Assembly (NCBI GenBank): GCA_014904985.1
Contig: MU128971.1
Span: 164,303-228,302, forward strand
Origin: Hydnum rufescens UP504
Lineage: Eukaryota > Basidiomycota > Agaricomycetes > Cantharellales > Hydnaceae
DNA: 64,000 bases
Reading direction: 5' to 3'
Positions within the stretch are counted from its first letter, which is position 1, and the number at the start of each line of letters is the position of its first letter. Under the pieces are notes generated by a model that saw nothing but the letters and a program-made list of their open reading frames with translations, was not told the origin of the DNA and searched no databases. This document shows positions 27,101 to 39,244 of the stretch, piece after piece. Both the position numbers and the translations under genes were made by a program.

Positions 27101-27943
27101 TACAGTGGGGCACGTAATGGCCGTTTTGCCATTGAGAGTTATCATACTGTAGCATGACATTTGTACGCGACCTAGGACGTATGCATGATTTCCTTTGGGT
27201 AGTATACATGGTTCTTCTTTTCATCTTCCGATGCTAAGCTCTATATTCTCTTCTCCTTCATCCTTCTTTTCCTTCCTCATGAGTTCAATTGAAGCCTGTC
27301 TTCATACCTTGAGCATACATGAACCAACTTGATGGAAAATATCCACATGACCAGTCGGGGATTGGCACTTGTCGCTGCTACCAGATGAACAACAGTGCTT
27401 CTTCGGAGTGAATATCTCATGCTGTGTTTTAGACGGAGAGTTCACCCATCTACCATCCCTCTTGATTGGGTCCAAACAATGGGTGTCCCAGACAGGTGGC
27501 ATAGTCAATATGGCTTGTCTCTCCCACCCTCAGAGAGCCCCAGGTACATGTAAGCTGATTCTTCATCCAGGCTAAAGCTTCAGTGCTGCCTGGATTGTGA
27601 TTATGTAAGACGGAGAAGACAGCAAACCTCTATTTCATCCAGCATCGGCGAGGAAGTTACAGTCTGTAGAGAGAAGCCAGCAAAAAGTAGCTCTTGTCCC
27701 CATTTTAAGGGGTCCTGGGGTAGTGTTGCTGCGACTTGCTCAACTGAATTAAGTCGAGTCGCAGAGTTGAAAATTTTCTCGCCAACTACAACAGATGATG
27801 GAATTTTTTTTACCGCTGTATGAAAGAGAGGACAATAAACAGTAGAATTCGTTGAGCTGTGGTGTGATAGGAACACCACAAGGCTATATTTTTTTTGCAA
27901 CTTCGAGTCGCAGCATATCCCAACCAAGTCACGACACCGGCTG
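27101..27943. other. Intergenic and repeat remnants, Nup192 upstream region
   Basis: No gene is supported. Positions about 27,740-27,770 and 27,900-27,910 again contain GACTC-type repeat words. The last few hundred bases must include the Nup192 promoter. Confidence 0.35.
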
Positions 27944-30900
27944 ATGCCGAGTTCGCCTCCGCCAGTGGCCATGGACACTTTCCGACACTTAGAGGTGCAC
28001 CTCAGAGACTTGCTTTGTCGTCCTTCCGAAAGGATCGAATATCCTCTTTATCAAGCTCTGGAAGAGGCAAAGTCCTTGTTTCTCAAACTCTTCGATATTC
28101 CACCTCGTAGTGCTACTGAGAGGGCTGAAATAGAGTCGGGTGAGTCCACATAGCATCTTCTCCTCAATTCCATTCTTATCCTCCCCGGTGCGAAGGAAAA
28201 TTTGTGATACGGGGTGGGGCCTCCGTTTTCAACGATGATTTCAAGCATGAAACATTGTTCCTCGCTCAAGAGTTGGATGGTTCAGAGCGTTTCTGCGCTC
28301 AGCTTCTCCATCATGTAATCCGCTCTTACCCCGCTTCCAGTCGCCAGGGAATAGCAGAGACTGCTCTTTTCGATCTTCATCAGGAGCGGGCCGCATTACT
28401 CGCTTGCCTCCGTTTGATCATCGAAAACGCTGCCCGCGTAAACGCGCCAAATACAAAAGCCTTCCGCATACTTCGAGATTTCGTCTCCGATTTGATTCAA
28501 GGCCCTTTTGAAATGGGACATGACAAGCCGAAAGGCAACATGGCGTCTAAACTGCTCTCCGAAATCGACATTATCTACAATAACATATCCAAGCAGCGTG
28601 ATGCGTTGCGAAATCCTGTGCCGAGCACCTCCCTCGCTCAACCGACTGGTCAGTACTCATTAAATATCTGCTATCACAATTTGATCTCTCTCTGTAGGGC
28701 GGACGAGCTCTTTCAGCTCCATGGCTATAGAGCGAGGATCCGGAGCCTACAGCATGAGAGGCGTCAACTCGGCCACATCATATATCTTATCGCTGCTTCC
28801 GGTCAGCTAATAGCAAGTGATATTACGGCCCTCGTCAAATGGCTTTCACGCGGCAAGGACTTATCAGAAGGTCTTGCCCTTCAACTTCTAACATCTTTCT
28901 TGGCGTCCGTAAATCCTGGTTACGCATTGCCTAATGGAACAGCCGACGGGTCGGATATTTACCGGGATCGGCAGCTGTTCGTGGATATCCATGCTACGCT
29001 CAATGCCTCTAAATGGGGCATGCCGAGTCTCAGAGCAGCCTTGCTTCTCCAGTGGTCCCTCTTTGTTCTTGAAGTCCGGAGTCGGGATCCGAATCTCTTG
29101 GGGGATTACGTCGTCGTTGAAGATGAAGTGGGTACAATGGCGAAGGATGCGATTCGTTCGGATGCTTTTCATGCTTTAGCAATGTTTCTGATCCGTTCAC
29201 GGGGCGTACGGACATCTGCGGACTCTCCAGAATTCCACCTTGCCCCCGACGACTCTGTAGTTTCAGGAAAAGCCCATCGTCTCGGTCGTTTTGACCACCT
29301 CGATCAGTTGGATCCGGACTTTCGACACTATCTCATTGTGTCGATCGAAAGTCTCATCATATCTCTCATTCGTCGAATGTCGCGAGTGCTTCGTGACATA
29401 CGAAAGCAAGAAGAAGACATTGCGTTATATGCTTTGCGAAGTGCTCGGGCCCCCAATGCGTTGTCAGCCCCCCCTCCCCCTCCACGGCGGGATATCGAAA
29501 CATTATTCCGCCTCATCGCTATCATATACGACGAATTGCCACTGGATAGTGCTGTCAAATTTTGGACGGATGACGATGATGGTCGCCTGTTCCCCTTTCT
29601 TAAGTGGGCTGCAGAGTCAAGACAATCGGGGATGATAGTGGGCATGTACGATATGTTTTCTTCCCTGGCCAAGGGGCCCGGTTGTGCCCCATTCACGTAT
29701 AACTTCCTTTCCACCGGTGGCGGTCATTACACGACCTCTGGTGAAGATGCAATGTACGGGACATCAAGCTCGTGTTCGTGGTCCACCCTTTTCATGGCTC
29801 TCCACCACTACGAAGCAAAAATGCCCACCTCACGCATCGTCGCACCCACTGGGCCGTCCAATTCCACGACCGCACAAGCGACAAGCTCTTTATCTTCGGA
29901 ATTCCCACGGTTCGCCCTGTATCCAGAAGAAATCCTCATGTTAAACTCCTTTCTTCGCCTTCTTCGGAACGTCGTCCGATATTCCGTGACCGCGCGAATC
30001 GCTCTTTATGAGAATCCTGATTTCAGGGCCGTTCAGTCACTTTTCAATCTCACCGCCTATTCTATACCCCTGGAACTCAAAGCCATGTTATTTGATACTC
30101 TGTCGGCGTTCAGTGCCCCTGGGGGTGGTTCGGTGGGCAGAGACATAACCCATCAAATGTGGGCAGCCTTGGAGAAGATGGAGATAATTCCTGTACGTGG
30201 AGGCTCGAGCAACATCGTGTTTCCCGTCCGAATAGGTCGATCTGTTGGTGGGGCTGTTGTCGAACTAGAACTCATCGAATCAGTTGGAAAGACGTATCCT
30301 GCCACCACCGCCCTTGTCAATCTCATTAATTCTCTAATCCATACTCCCAGAAAAGGGTTGACCTTGCGGAAAGGATTTGAAATCGACTCGCAAACCATAC
30401 CAGATCAACTTGGGGCAGGCTACCGATTCCCAGGCCTCCGCCCTTACGTGGACTTTGTTATCGACAAGGTCTTCCTGAAAATTTTCGATCGACAGTATGC
30501 ATTCCCTCTCGAGCAGTGGCAAGTCTTCGATGCATGTCTGTGCTTCATCGAAAAATCTCTCGTCAGCTTCGACCTCACTGTCCTGCATGGGGAAGAATTT
30601 TCGACTTGGAGGTCAGGAAACCCTGTTGCGCGGGCGAAAGCGGCCGGTATTCTTGCGAACCTTGCTACCCACCCTGGCTTTTTTGTTTTAAAAGACGTAT
30701 TGAGCAATCCGGTCGTACGGCATAACATACTCTCTGTCGTTAGTGATCGCTTCTTATTCTCCTTTGAGAATGTCAGTGGAAGTTATCCGCTCAAGAAGGC
30801 GACTCTGCGGTCTTTCCGGATCATACACCGCGTATTCCAAATCCAGGGCATCTTTGCTGAGGTCCTTCTTCCCCTTCTCAACGAGGCAGGAGACCTCCCT

Positions 30901-33900
30901 GGTGTCGGAAACATGGGTTTCCCTGTATCATCGATTCTTCCCCTTGACCTATCTATCTTACAAAGCCCTGCCATAATTCCCCATATTGCGATGTATGCCA
31001 CCCTCAATGAGGGCGAACTTCCTCTGTTTGCTATCAAAGTCCTCACAGGATTGAGCGAATCGCCGTATTCTAACAACTTGCACACAAGCACATCGCAACC
31101 CCTGAATCTTCTCGTGGCTGCGCTGCGCGACTCCCCCCATATACATACAATATTAGTAGGATTTGTGCAATGGCTTAGTGCGGTCGGAGAGGAGGAGTAT
31201 GATTCTCCGGATGACGCCCTAGAAGCATTGGGCGAAGATGTTCCTGGATATTCGCGTGTGCCCCTCGCTGAAATGGTTCGTTCAGCCATTCTCCAATTAC
31301 TACTGCAAAACACACAATCCAACATCCCTGCTCCAAATATCGCTCATGTGCTCCTTGGTTTGGAGTACCGCGGTCCTGCTGCAGATATAGTGGTGGAGGA
31401 CCCAATGGCAGCAAAATCGTCCCGTTCTTGCCTCCACGCAGTTCTTGATCTCCTGAACCAAGGTATTCCGAGGGAGGATCAAGGAGAGTCTGTTGTTCGT
31501 GCCCCCCTTTACAAGACACATCCTGCCCTTGCGGAGAGGTGTTATCAGTTGGTTCGTCAACTTTGTGTGCATCCGCTTACCTCCGCGCCCATTGTCCGAT
31601 ACCTGCGGTCTCGCGAACATTTTTTCTTGCGCCAACTCATTGCGTTACCGATGAAAATCCCTGAAGTGAAGCCCGGTAGTATTGGCAAAGTCACATGCCT
31701 CGACGGAACGCAGGTCAACACGACATGTGGAGCGTTGACCGCTTTCCTTCATCTTCGATCGGCCCTCCTTCAATCTGTGGCTCTCGAGATTCATATTCTC
31801 ACAGAGAGCAAACAGACCGTTCGTGCTGAACGACTTGCCGAGATCTTCTTTGATACCCCTGGCGAGTCCGATCAGTATATCGGTCTCGCTGGTGGTATCG
31901 CGCCAATGCCAGGTCAAACACTCATCCGGGCTTTGGAGTTCTTGGAGTCCCTGTGTATCGAGTGGACAGACAATCTTGCGCCAGCGGAGGGCCAGATTCA
32001 CTTCTACAAAGATATCAACTGGAATTCTTGCCTCCGTACGAATGAGCATGGGTGTCAGACCTATGACTTTCGTCCTCTGATGTCTTCTCTCGCTAGTACG
32101 CGGCGTCGGCTCCAACATGAAGGGTCCCTGTCTGCCAATGGGATAAAGCAGCAACTTACGGAAGAAACGTATTACGTGTTGAAAGTTGCTGCTGCTGCGA
32201 ACCATCAAAACGAAGTCGACCATGCCAAGAGTGTCGGATTTTCAGCATGGGCAACGCTACTAAATATTTCTCTTCTCAAAGTGTTCGACCGTATGCCTCG
32301 TGAACGCAACGAGGCGATCCTTCATGCCCTGATAAGAGCACTTCCTCCCTGCATCATGGCCCCTAATACACCATCCGCTACTGCCTTGATATTGTCCATG
32401 GTCCTCGTCTCGTTGATCACAAAACTAAGGGGAAGTCTCCAACACCAGTCTCTTCTTGGTCGCGCGGCGATCAACACTTTCTCCTCCACGCCACCCAATG
32501 ATGGACTTCACACTCTATTCAAACATCTTCTCGAGTGCACTTTGCAGCAAGGGACCACAGAGAAGGTCCGGGGCAATCTGTATGCTTCACTCATTAATTA
32601 TCTCCATATCGCATTGGCGCCAACTCGTGAGACTCCGCCGATGAGCCCTCGACTATCCGAGGAAGCCAGTTCAGTCGAGAACGGCTCCGGACTGGTCGGA
32701 ACACAACCCCTGCCCACGTTTTCCTCTTTGACCTCTGGGACTCTCAGCATCCTCAACGTAGTAGTTGATCGACTGGTCCCCCTTATCTGTAAAGATGCCA
32801 CAGATGGCAGTGAGGTCTGGAAAACGGTGGCATTCACGTTACTCACTCTCCTTATCCGCCTCTCCCGTAACGACCCATCCTACCGTGTGTTGGCGATCAT
32901 GGTTAGACGTGGCTATCTACATACGTTCCTTCAATCTTTGAAGGAATCTGGTCAGGATCTTTTGCAGGTCCTACAACCTGATCCTGGTTGGTGTTTATAT
33001 GTACGAGCTTCAATCGATGCTCACCTGGAAATTATTCTTGCAGCCTCGTTGAACGCGCTTTATGTTTACGAAGCTAAAATGGCACTTCTCATTTGCGTAG
33101 CCCAAACACGACAAGGTGCGAGCGCTTGGTGGAGTCCCGACTTTTCGCATGCCTGGCTCAATCTGAATTCCTGTCTGCGAAACCTGTCACAACGACCGAC
33201 ATACTTCGTGAGTCCACCAATCACGTATCGTCGTTAGAAACGCAATCTTAGGAAACATGTCCAGACCACGATGCCTTTTTGCCCAGTACTGTCGAAAGAT
33301 ACCATCAGTTGGTCATCCCTGCCTTGCAGCTAGCCGTAAGCTGTCTTTATACAATTGGACCTTCTGTATCCCCCGTGACCAAACAGGTTGGTGATGCCGT
33401 TTCCACCTCATTTATATTTGATGACAGTGCATTCTCTTAGGCTCTGGAATTCGTTTTTGCTCACCGCGAGACCCTAGCCAGCTTGTTGCTGGACCTGTCA
33501 TCACATGTATCTTACGCTGCGATGCGGGAGTGTCATCTAATCGTTGCTCTCAGCACTCTTGTGCTCCCCGAGATAAAAGAATCCGATCTAGTATGTGCCA
33601 TGGTTCACTGGTTCTTGATTCGCAATGTCTCACTTTCAAACAGATGGACCCTCTATACTTCAAAGGCATTCACGCCGCTGTGTGCTCGCTTGCGTCCAAA
33701 TGCCTTAACAGAGAGCGTTGGGATCCAGCGATCACAGTGACGAATCAATCTGAAGAGGAGGATTTAGCAAGCACTGCCCCTGGTAGGAAGAACATTTGAA
33801 CTCACGCGGATTCATGACTACATTTATTGGCAGGATATGGAGAGAGCGGAAATCTATTTGCACAGAAACTCTCAGCATCCTCAAGACTCTTGCAACGCAG

Positions 33901-34834
33901 TACAATTATGTATTTAAACTCGGTTTGTGATCTTGGTGGTGCGTTTCACCATGACTTTTGCTTGGGGGCAGCCAATCACCCTTGTACCCTTATAATAGGT
34001 GCCTTCAAGCCAGTTCTACGAGCCTCCCCCCCAATGCGTGAAACAGGACCCCCATCTCACTCGCGCCGTACGCCCGCCCCCTGTGACATCAACGCATTTA
34101 TTTCTTCTGACACTTGCCGATTAGACACAGCTCCCACAATATTGAACACCATCGCAGCCCTCAGTGGGTTGGTCCAAGACTCACAGGATGTATTGGACCA
34201 AATACAGGACATATCCACGAAATTGCATGACGTGGATCAATTGACACCAGAGGAGATCGAGGAGGCAAGAATACTCCGCACTTCACACTTTTATGGCTCA
34301 TGAATTTGGTGTTGGGTAGATCGCACTCCGAGTGGTTATTAATGCCGAGGATGAGATTGATCTTGCACAGAAAAAGGCGCTGGCATGGAAAGAGCTTAAA
34401 GAAGCGCTTGGTCGACGCAGCAGTCGCCTCCTTGCAGACCTCCGTGGGTTGTCTCGTCGACGCTCGTCCCCGCTGCCCAATGACACGACCGGTCTCTTGG
34501 TATAGATTCCGTGGAACTGCTGCTGCTCCTGATCTGGCGCCATCTGGCGAACTCTCTTGGCTCAAAGGTGTTCCATGGTCCACGGTCTCTGACCTCAGAC
34601 ATTACATCAAAGATGGTTCTGCGAGATGAAAGTGCGACCAGTTTGATACCTGTATGGAATGCGATTGATGGACTCAAGGTATGCCTGCGGTCAAATGCAT
34701 CCGTTATCCCATCGTGACAGCCTGTCTTGTAGTTGGAACTTGTGCTAGACCACGGGGCTGTAGTCTCGCGCCGATCATTCTTCGAGCTGGTTAGCCGACG
34801 AATCCGAGAAGCGGTGACCTTAGGTGAGGACTAG
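27944..34834 (+). CDS. NUP192: Nuclear pore inner-ring scaffold nucleoporin Nup192/Nup205
   Basis: This is a large alpha-solenoid scaffold of the nuclear pore inner ring. The ATG at 27944 starts MPSSPPPVAMDTF; exon 1 (27944-28139) joins exon 2 at 28196 to read ESGKFVIRGGASVFNDDF. Exon 2 is exceptionally long, about 5.0 kb, ending TYF at 33207, with FRILRDFVSDLIQGPFEMG and FPRFALYPEEILMLNSFL among its helices. Later short exons read DHDAFLPSTVERYHQLVIPA, FVFAHRETLASLLLDLSS, DPLYFKGIHAAVCSLASK, LVQDSQDVLDQIQDISTKL and ALAWKELKEALGRRSSRLL. Near 34,500 a -1 shift is needed to reach SVELLLLLIWRHLANSLG, and the protein ends RRIREAVTLGED. The total, about 1,900-2,000 residues, fits the family. A 49-nt GT-AG segment at 28,649-28,697 resembles an intron but removing it breaks the frame. 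Confidence 0.9.
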
Positions 34835-34914
34835 GAGGGGTGCCGTAGTTCAGCCCGAATGAGATGCGAGGGTATTAGAGTGTACATATATCAAGTTACG
34901 ACGAGATATGTTTA

Positions 34915-35804
34915 TTAAAATGGAAGAACGCTCCCGGCTCCTCGGAGAGCCATTTGGCCCCCGAAGCGCATCGTTGCCCAACCCCCAGGAAAATACGCTC
35001 CAACATAGGCAATAAGGGCGAGTATTTGCACGATCGCAAATATTAAACTGCCAATATACGACTTGCGCTGCCATTGACGGTGAGGTATAATCTGGTACGT
35101 TACGATATCAGATAAAGCCCGCTTACCCCAATTGAAAAATAAAGAGTGAGCCCAAGAGATCCCAGGTACGCTGCAGAGAAAGGTAGTCTTTCTACAGAGG
35201 CCAGATGCTTGAGGTGATTTATGGGCCGGAGAGAACTGCAAAGCTGGAGAGAAAATATGGATACAGGTGCCATTTGCTTTGCAAAGATGCTCACCCAAAC
35301 ATGACAAGAAGACTTCCTAGACTGAAGGGTGGTTAAGCCATGGAAGCTATCCCTACAAAGGATTTCTCGCACCTGAAAGCCAAAGCAAACTTCCCGGGAC
35401 GTAAAGCCAGAAGAGGGAGAGTAAAGAAAGCGACCAGGAAGCATACAGCAGAGCCGACAAGACAAGCTCCAAAACCTAGGAGTCTGCAATGTTTCGAGCG
35501 TTTGATGCCTCCAGAAATGAGATTAAGAGAATAAGGATACCTTTCCCACCTCCCGAGGGCAAAATAGGCCTGTTCTTCGTTGGTCCTGCGGAAGGGGCGG
35601 CGACGTACATGTCAGATGTGAACGGCGTACATGCACGAGAGGTTACCGTTCGTCTGATCGCACTGGAACATACGAGCTCATGCTATTGTACAACCGGGAG
35701 AGGGAATTGGGCTCTGAAGGGGTATTCTGAGTGGGCGGTGCACTCTGGCTTTGAGCCCAGCGAAACTGAGAAAGAGAGGCACGGAAATTCTGTTCAGACG
35801 ACAT
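34915..35804 (-). CDS. SFT2: SFT2-type Golgi membrane protein
   Basis: Sft2 is a small four-helix membrane protein involved in vesicle fusion at the Golgi. The ATG at 35804 starts MSSEQNFRASLSQFRWAQSQ, the usual polar N-terminus, and exon 1 ends VPVRSDER. Spliced exons then read LLGFGACLVGSAVCFLVAFF (helix 1), FALAFSLGSLLVMFG (helix 2), HLKHLASVERLPFSAAYLG and LGLTLYFSIG (helix 3), and IGSLIFAIVQILALIAYVG (helix 4), ending GAGSVLPF at 34915. Motif order matches the family and no frame break is needed. It lies tail-to-tail with Nup192 (80 bp gap) and head-to-head with eIF5A. Confidence 0.9.
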
Positions 35805-36198
35805 CGAGAGCAGCGGCGATTGCCGGACCTCGATTGCAAGACAAGCGAGGGGATCTCTTTCAGGCAAAACTCCTAGTTACACTGGGAAAATGCGAGCACC
35901 GGAGCATGGAAGAGATTTTCTGGTTGAATTTGTGCTGAAGCATCGGAAACAGAAAATGAATGTTGTAGTAAAAATTGTTCCGCCGGGAATGTATTTTCTA
36001 GTGGGGAGCGATTGAGGGAAAGGGCAAGGTTTAAGGTCTATTCCTCATATGTTCATGACTCGAGGAATGAAGGAGAGGAAAGAGGGCGAGGTAGTGAAAA
36101 TGGGAATCCATGGGACAGGGTCCACGTGGAGTTGAAATTGAAACTCAGCACAGTTTTTTTTTTCCTCCTTCCTACCTGCCTGCATTTCACTGGACACC
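35805..36198. promoter_or_regulatory. Divergent promoter SFT2/eIF5A with E-box palindrome and CT tract
   Basis: At 36,121-36,130 is the perfect palindrome TCCACGTGGA containing a CACGTG E-box. From about 36,154 to 36,182 runs a pyrimidine tract (ten T then CCTCCTTCC), a layout common just upstream of highly expressed fungal translation genes. The eIF5A ATG follows at 36,199. Both elements are seen directly; their function is inferred. Confidence 0.45.
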
Positions 36199-36926
36199 AT
36201 GGTCGATGAAGATCACAACCACACTTTCGAGTCCGCCGGTGCTGGAGCCTCGCTCACATACCCCATGCAATGCTCTGCTTTGAGGAAGGGGTACAGTCAA
36301 ATCATCACTGTGCCTTGTATTTGCCCTTCTCACTTTTTCCGTCGATCGTTCCCTGTTCAGAGGCCATGTCGTGATCAAATCGAGGCCTTGCAAGATCGTC
36401 GACATGTCTACCTCCAAGACCGGCAAGCACGGCCATGCAAAAGTCCATCTCGTCGCCATCGATGTGAGTACAAGTTCTCGGCTTCTTAGTTATCAGTTGT
36501 CCTCATAGTTGCCTTGTTTTCGTAGATCTTCACTGGAAAGAAACTTGTGTGTATCCCTGCGACACCTCCCCTTCCCGATTATTGCTAACAAGCCTCGCTC
36601 ATTCTACAGGAGGATATTTGTCCTTCAACTCACAACATGGATGTACCCAATGTCAACCGTGTAGAATATACGCTTGTAGGTGGTCTTCTGGGATTTTGCC
36701 TAGTCTCATCCTGATCTCTCGGCTCCAGGTGAATATCGATGATGGTTTCCTCAACCTAATGACGCCGGAAGGTGCTTCCAAAGACGATGTGAAAGTTCCT
36801 GAGGGAGAATTGGGTGCGCAGATCTCGTCTGAGTTCGATGCCGGCAAAGAGCTGCTCGTCACCGTCGTGTCCTCCATGGGCGAGGAAATGGCCCTCTCAC
36901 TGAAAGAAGCTCCTAGGGGGGCATGA
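36199..36926 (+). CDS. eIF5A: Translation factor eIF5A (hypusine-containing)
   Basis: eIF5A relieves ribosome stalling and helps termination; one lysine is converted to hypusine. The ATG at 36199 begins [18 protein letters not shown]. Exons join to read [69 protein letters not shown] and [19 protein letters not shown], ending LKEAPRGA. The hypusination site is the lysine in [10 protein letters not shown]. Introns carry good GT-AG borders (for example GTGAGT after VAID). At about 157 residues the length is normal and no frame break is present. Only one copy is in the window. Confidence 0.96.
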
Positions 36927-37319
36927 GCGTGCTGTAGGCAACTTGACTTCCCGAGCTCGTCGCCATAACTTGTAGCCACGTCGCCATTGTCGACGTCTCA
37001 TTGATGCTTTCTTCCACACCTGTTTCTATACTTGTTATCCGTTCCTTGACGCTTCATTACTCAAGTATCTACACGTCTACCGATCTGCACTCTCCATTGC
37101 CTGCTTCCATGCCCTTGTTTTTCATTACATGATTGACTGGTGGTCTGTGCATCCAATGGATCTGTCTAGAGGGTCTTCTGTCGCTTCTATGGTATCAATG
37201 TGGATGCTTGTTTTATTGTACTGAGAGATGAAGACTCATGCGAAGATGGGGGTGGGGACACATTCGCGGTCTTGAGTATCGCCAGAGTGAATGTGGTAGT
37301 GTGGTGAAACTGAAGATAC
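36927..37319. other. Intergenic, convergent gene ends
   Basis: The spacer holds the eIF5A 3' end and the 3' end of the small minus-strand gene. It is T-rich around 37,010-37,130. Nothing else is recognised. Confidence 0.3.
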
Positions 37320-37703
37320 CTAGATTTGCAGTTGATAGTGGAATTGATGGGTGAAGCAGCCGAGAGTTATGTACCGTTCACCATCGCCGTACTTGATTTC
37401 TCCAGATTTGTCCGCCTTCACACCAGCACCCTCGAGAAGGTCTGCGATGCGAAGGGCATCTGGCTCACGCAACTCTCCCCTTGCTGAAAAGAGAGAACAG
37501 TGGTTACCAGGGATTATTCGCTACAATAAAGATCGACACACCTGCAATGCAGAGCGATAGGTCGTCCATCAATATGACCCCAAGTGTCCTAGGCTCTAAC
37601 ATTCTTAGGAAAATCATGGTTGTTTCCTGAGGCTTCCGTGCCATTTTTGAGGTATCCCACCCACTTACACATTGTCCAGGATCGCTTCAATGCCCATGGC
37701 CAT
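37320..37703 (-). CDS. Small unrecognised protein, possible ankyrin-like C-terminus
   Basis: The minus strand reads an ATG at 37703 (MAMGIEAILDN), a GTAAGT donor, further small exons, and a final exon ARGELREPDALRIADLLEGA followed by GVKADKSGEIKYGDGERY, ending FHYQLQI at 37320. The last exon has a GTGTGT/TTTTCAG intron before it. A preceding frame (GRPIALHC) would make an ankyrin-like ALHCAARGE block if two bases were missing; as written the phase gives CIAARGE. Function unknown; the existence of a gene here is supported by consistent splice sites but not by a recognised family. Confidence 0.4.
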
Positions 37704-37798
37704 GTGTTACGTTGTGAAGTAAGGTTAGCGCCAGGCCGGAAACAAAATCCAGGCTCCTGACGACACTGTGTATTATCAGCTTATTCCAACTCGTTCTG

Positions 37799-38840
37799 AT
37801 GCCTTCGGGGCAGGTTTCTTGTCCTAGATGCCAGCGGGCCGTCTATGCCGCGGAGCAGGCGAGTACAGCTCGCCCAAAGTCGAGTCCTTATCTCATGGTT
37901 CCAGGCGCCTGCAGGTAATGGGCCCCGCCCGCAAGGTCAGTACTGCCTTGTTGCGTAGTTCGTCTCATCCTATTCACGTTTCCTCCGGGACACCAAAGAT
38001 GTATCACAAGGCACGTCTGCCGTCTTTATAAAATCACAGTGAGAATGCTGATTAAGTTCTTCAGCATTGCCTGGCGTGTACTTCCTGTGGGGCCAAATTA
38101 GCCCCTGGGGCTGTTCAAGAGCATGAAGAAGAGGTTGGATCATCCCCATGTCCCTCTGCCGTACCTCACCATTTCTTTTCAATTTACCTATCTAAGCCGT
38201 ATTGTCGAAACTGCTACCTTCGCCTGTTTTCGACGCAGGATCTCCGTCATGGAAATCTTCCAACGACGGGGGTGAGGTCGCCACCACCATCCAATCCTCC
38301 TTCTCCCGAACATCGAGGCACTCCAAAATCCATCACTTCTCAGACTACCGGTTCAGGGGCCAGGGAACTCTCTCAGCCCCCAGTTAGTCCCTCGCCCACT
38401 GGGCACCCGAGTCCCCCCTAGCCCGGATTAAACTTGGGGGGTCTCAAACTGAGTGTCCCAAATGCCATAAAGCTGTATATCATGCCGAGCAGGTTCGTGG
38501 GTGCCACTATCAGCTGAAACCTGAGCTAACTTAAATGACGCAGGTGAATGCAGTCGGAAGGAAATGGGTGAGTATTCATCGATTTATTTGTCACTCTTGG
38601 TGTTTCGCCCCAACTTGCCTGTTTCAGCATCGCGCGTGTTTGCAGTGTGTTTGTTGTGCTAAGCGTCTAGATACTCACAATCTTAGCGACAAAGATGGCG
38701 ATCCGTACTGTCGCTCTTGTTATTCCAAGGCGAGGATTATCAAGTTCTCAGTAGACCTGCTGATCGCTCATTTTCTTTCCATTCAGACACACGGTCCTGC
38801 GGGTTCAGGGTACGCGTTACTCGGGAAAGCCGGTGCTTAG
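37799..38840 (+). CDS. Two-LIM-domain protein with three GC-AG introns
   Basis: LIM domains are paired zinc fingers used for protein contacts, often on actin or in nuclei. The ATG at 37799 reads MPSGQVSCPRCQRAVYAAEQ. Exons: 37799-37858, 37915-37935, 37999-38010, 38065-38133, 38197-38492, 38544-38567, 38628-38729, 38787-38840. LIM 1 continues VMGPARK, MYHK, HCLACTSCGAKLAPGAV and PYCRNCYLRLFSTQDL. A Pro/Ser-rich linker leads to LIM 2: ECPKCHKAVYHAEQ, VNAVGRKW, HRACLQCVCCAKRLD, DPYCRSCYSK and THGPAGSGYALLGKAGA. Three introns start with GC rather than GT (37859, 38011, 38730), each phase 0. In the linker (about 38,400-38,430, C and G runs) the frame must shift once, since one frame stops at HPSPP while the next carries the second LIM domain. 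Confidence 0.85.
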
Positions 38841-39244
38841 GTGCCGAAGTGGCAGAAAGGCCGCCTATCTTTATATGCCTTGATTAAGAAACCAACGTGT
38901 TCACGTAGCTGTATCTCATCAATTAAACCTTTACCAGGTGACCCGGAGGCGCAGTACCGTACTAATGAAAATGGGACGCTTCAGGCGTGGGGATGATATC
39001 CGCTTTCATCCGATGAAGTTGGGGAAGCGAAGAACTTGAATATTTGCAAGAAAATGAGGGGAAGGGGGTAACCACCCTGCATCAAAGGTTGTATGGATTA
39101 TGTAATAGTTTGTCATCATTCATGCATATTGGGAAGGAAGAAGCCGTAGTAGCAATTGCACGTTTTCACCTTGATTCTGGACGGGCGCTACTGTACTTCC
39201 AAGTTCTTTCTCTCTTTCCTACTCTCTTCTCTTCTCGCTTCTGG
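38841..39244. other. Intergenic between LIM and GATA genes
   Basis: About 400 bases with no supported gene. They should contain the LIM 3' end and the GATA-factor promoter. Confidence 0.3.

Noticed and set aside
28649..28697. 49-nt GT-AG intron inside Nup192 exon 2
   Set aside because: Removing it shifts the frame away from the clearly conserved downstream sequence; the unspliced frame is open on both sides. It would only be real if an indel is also present.
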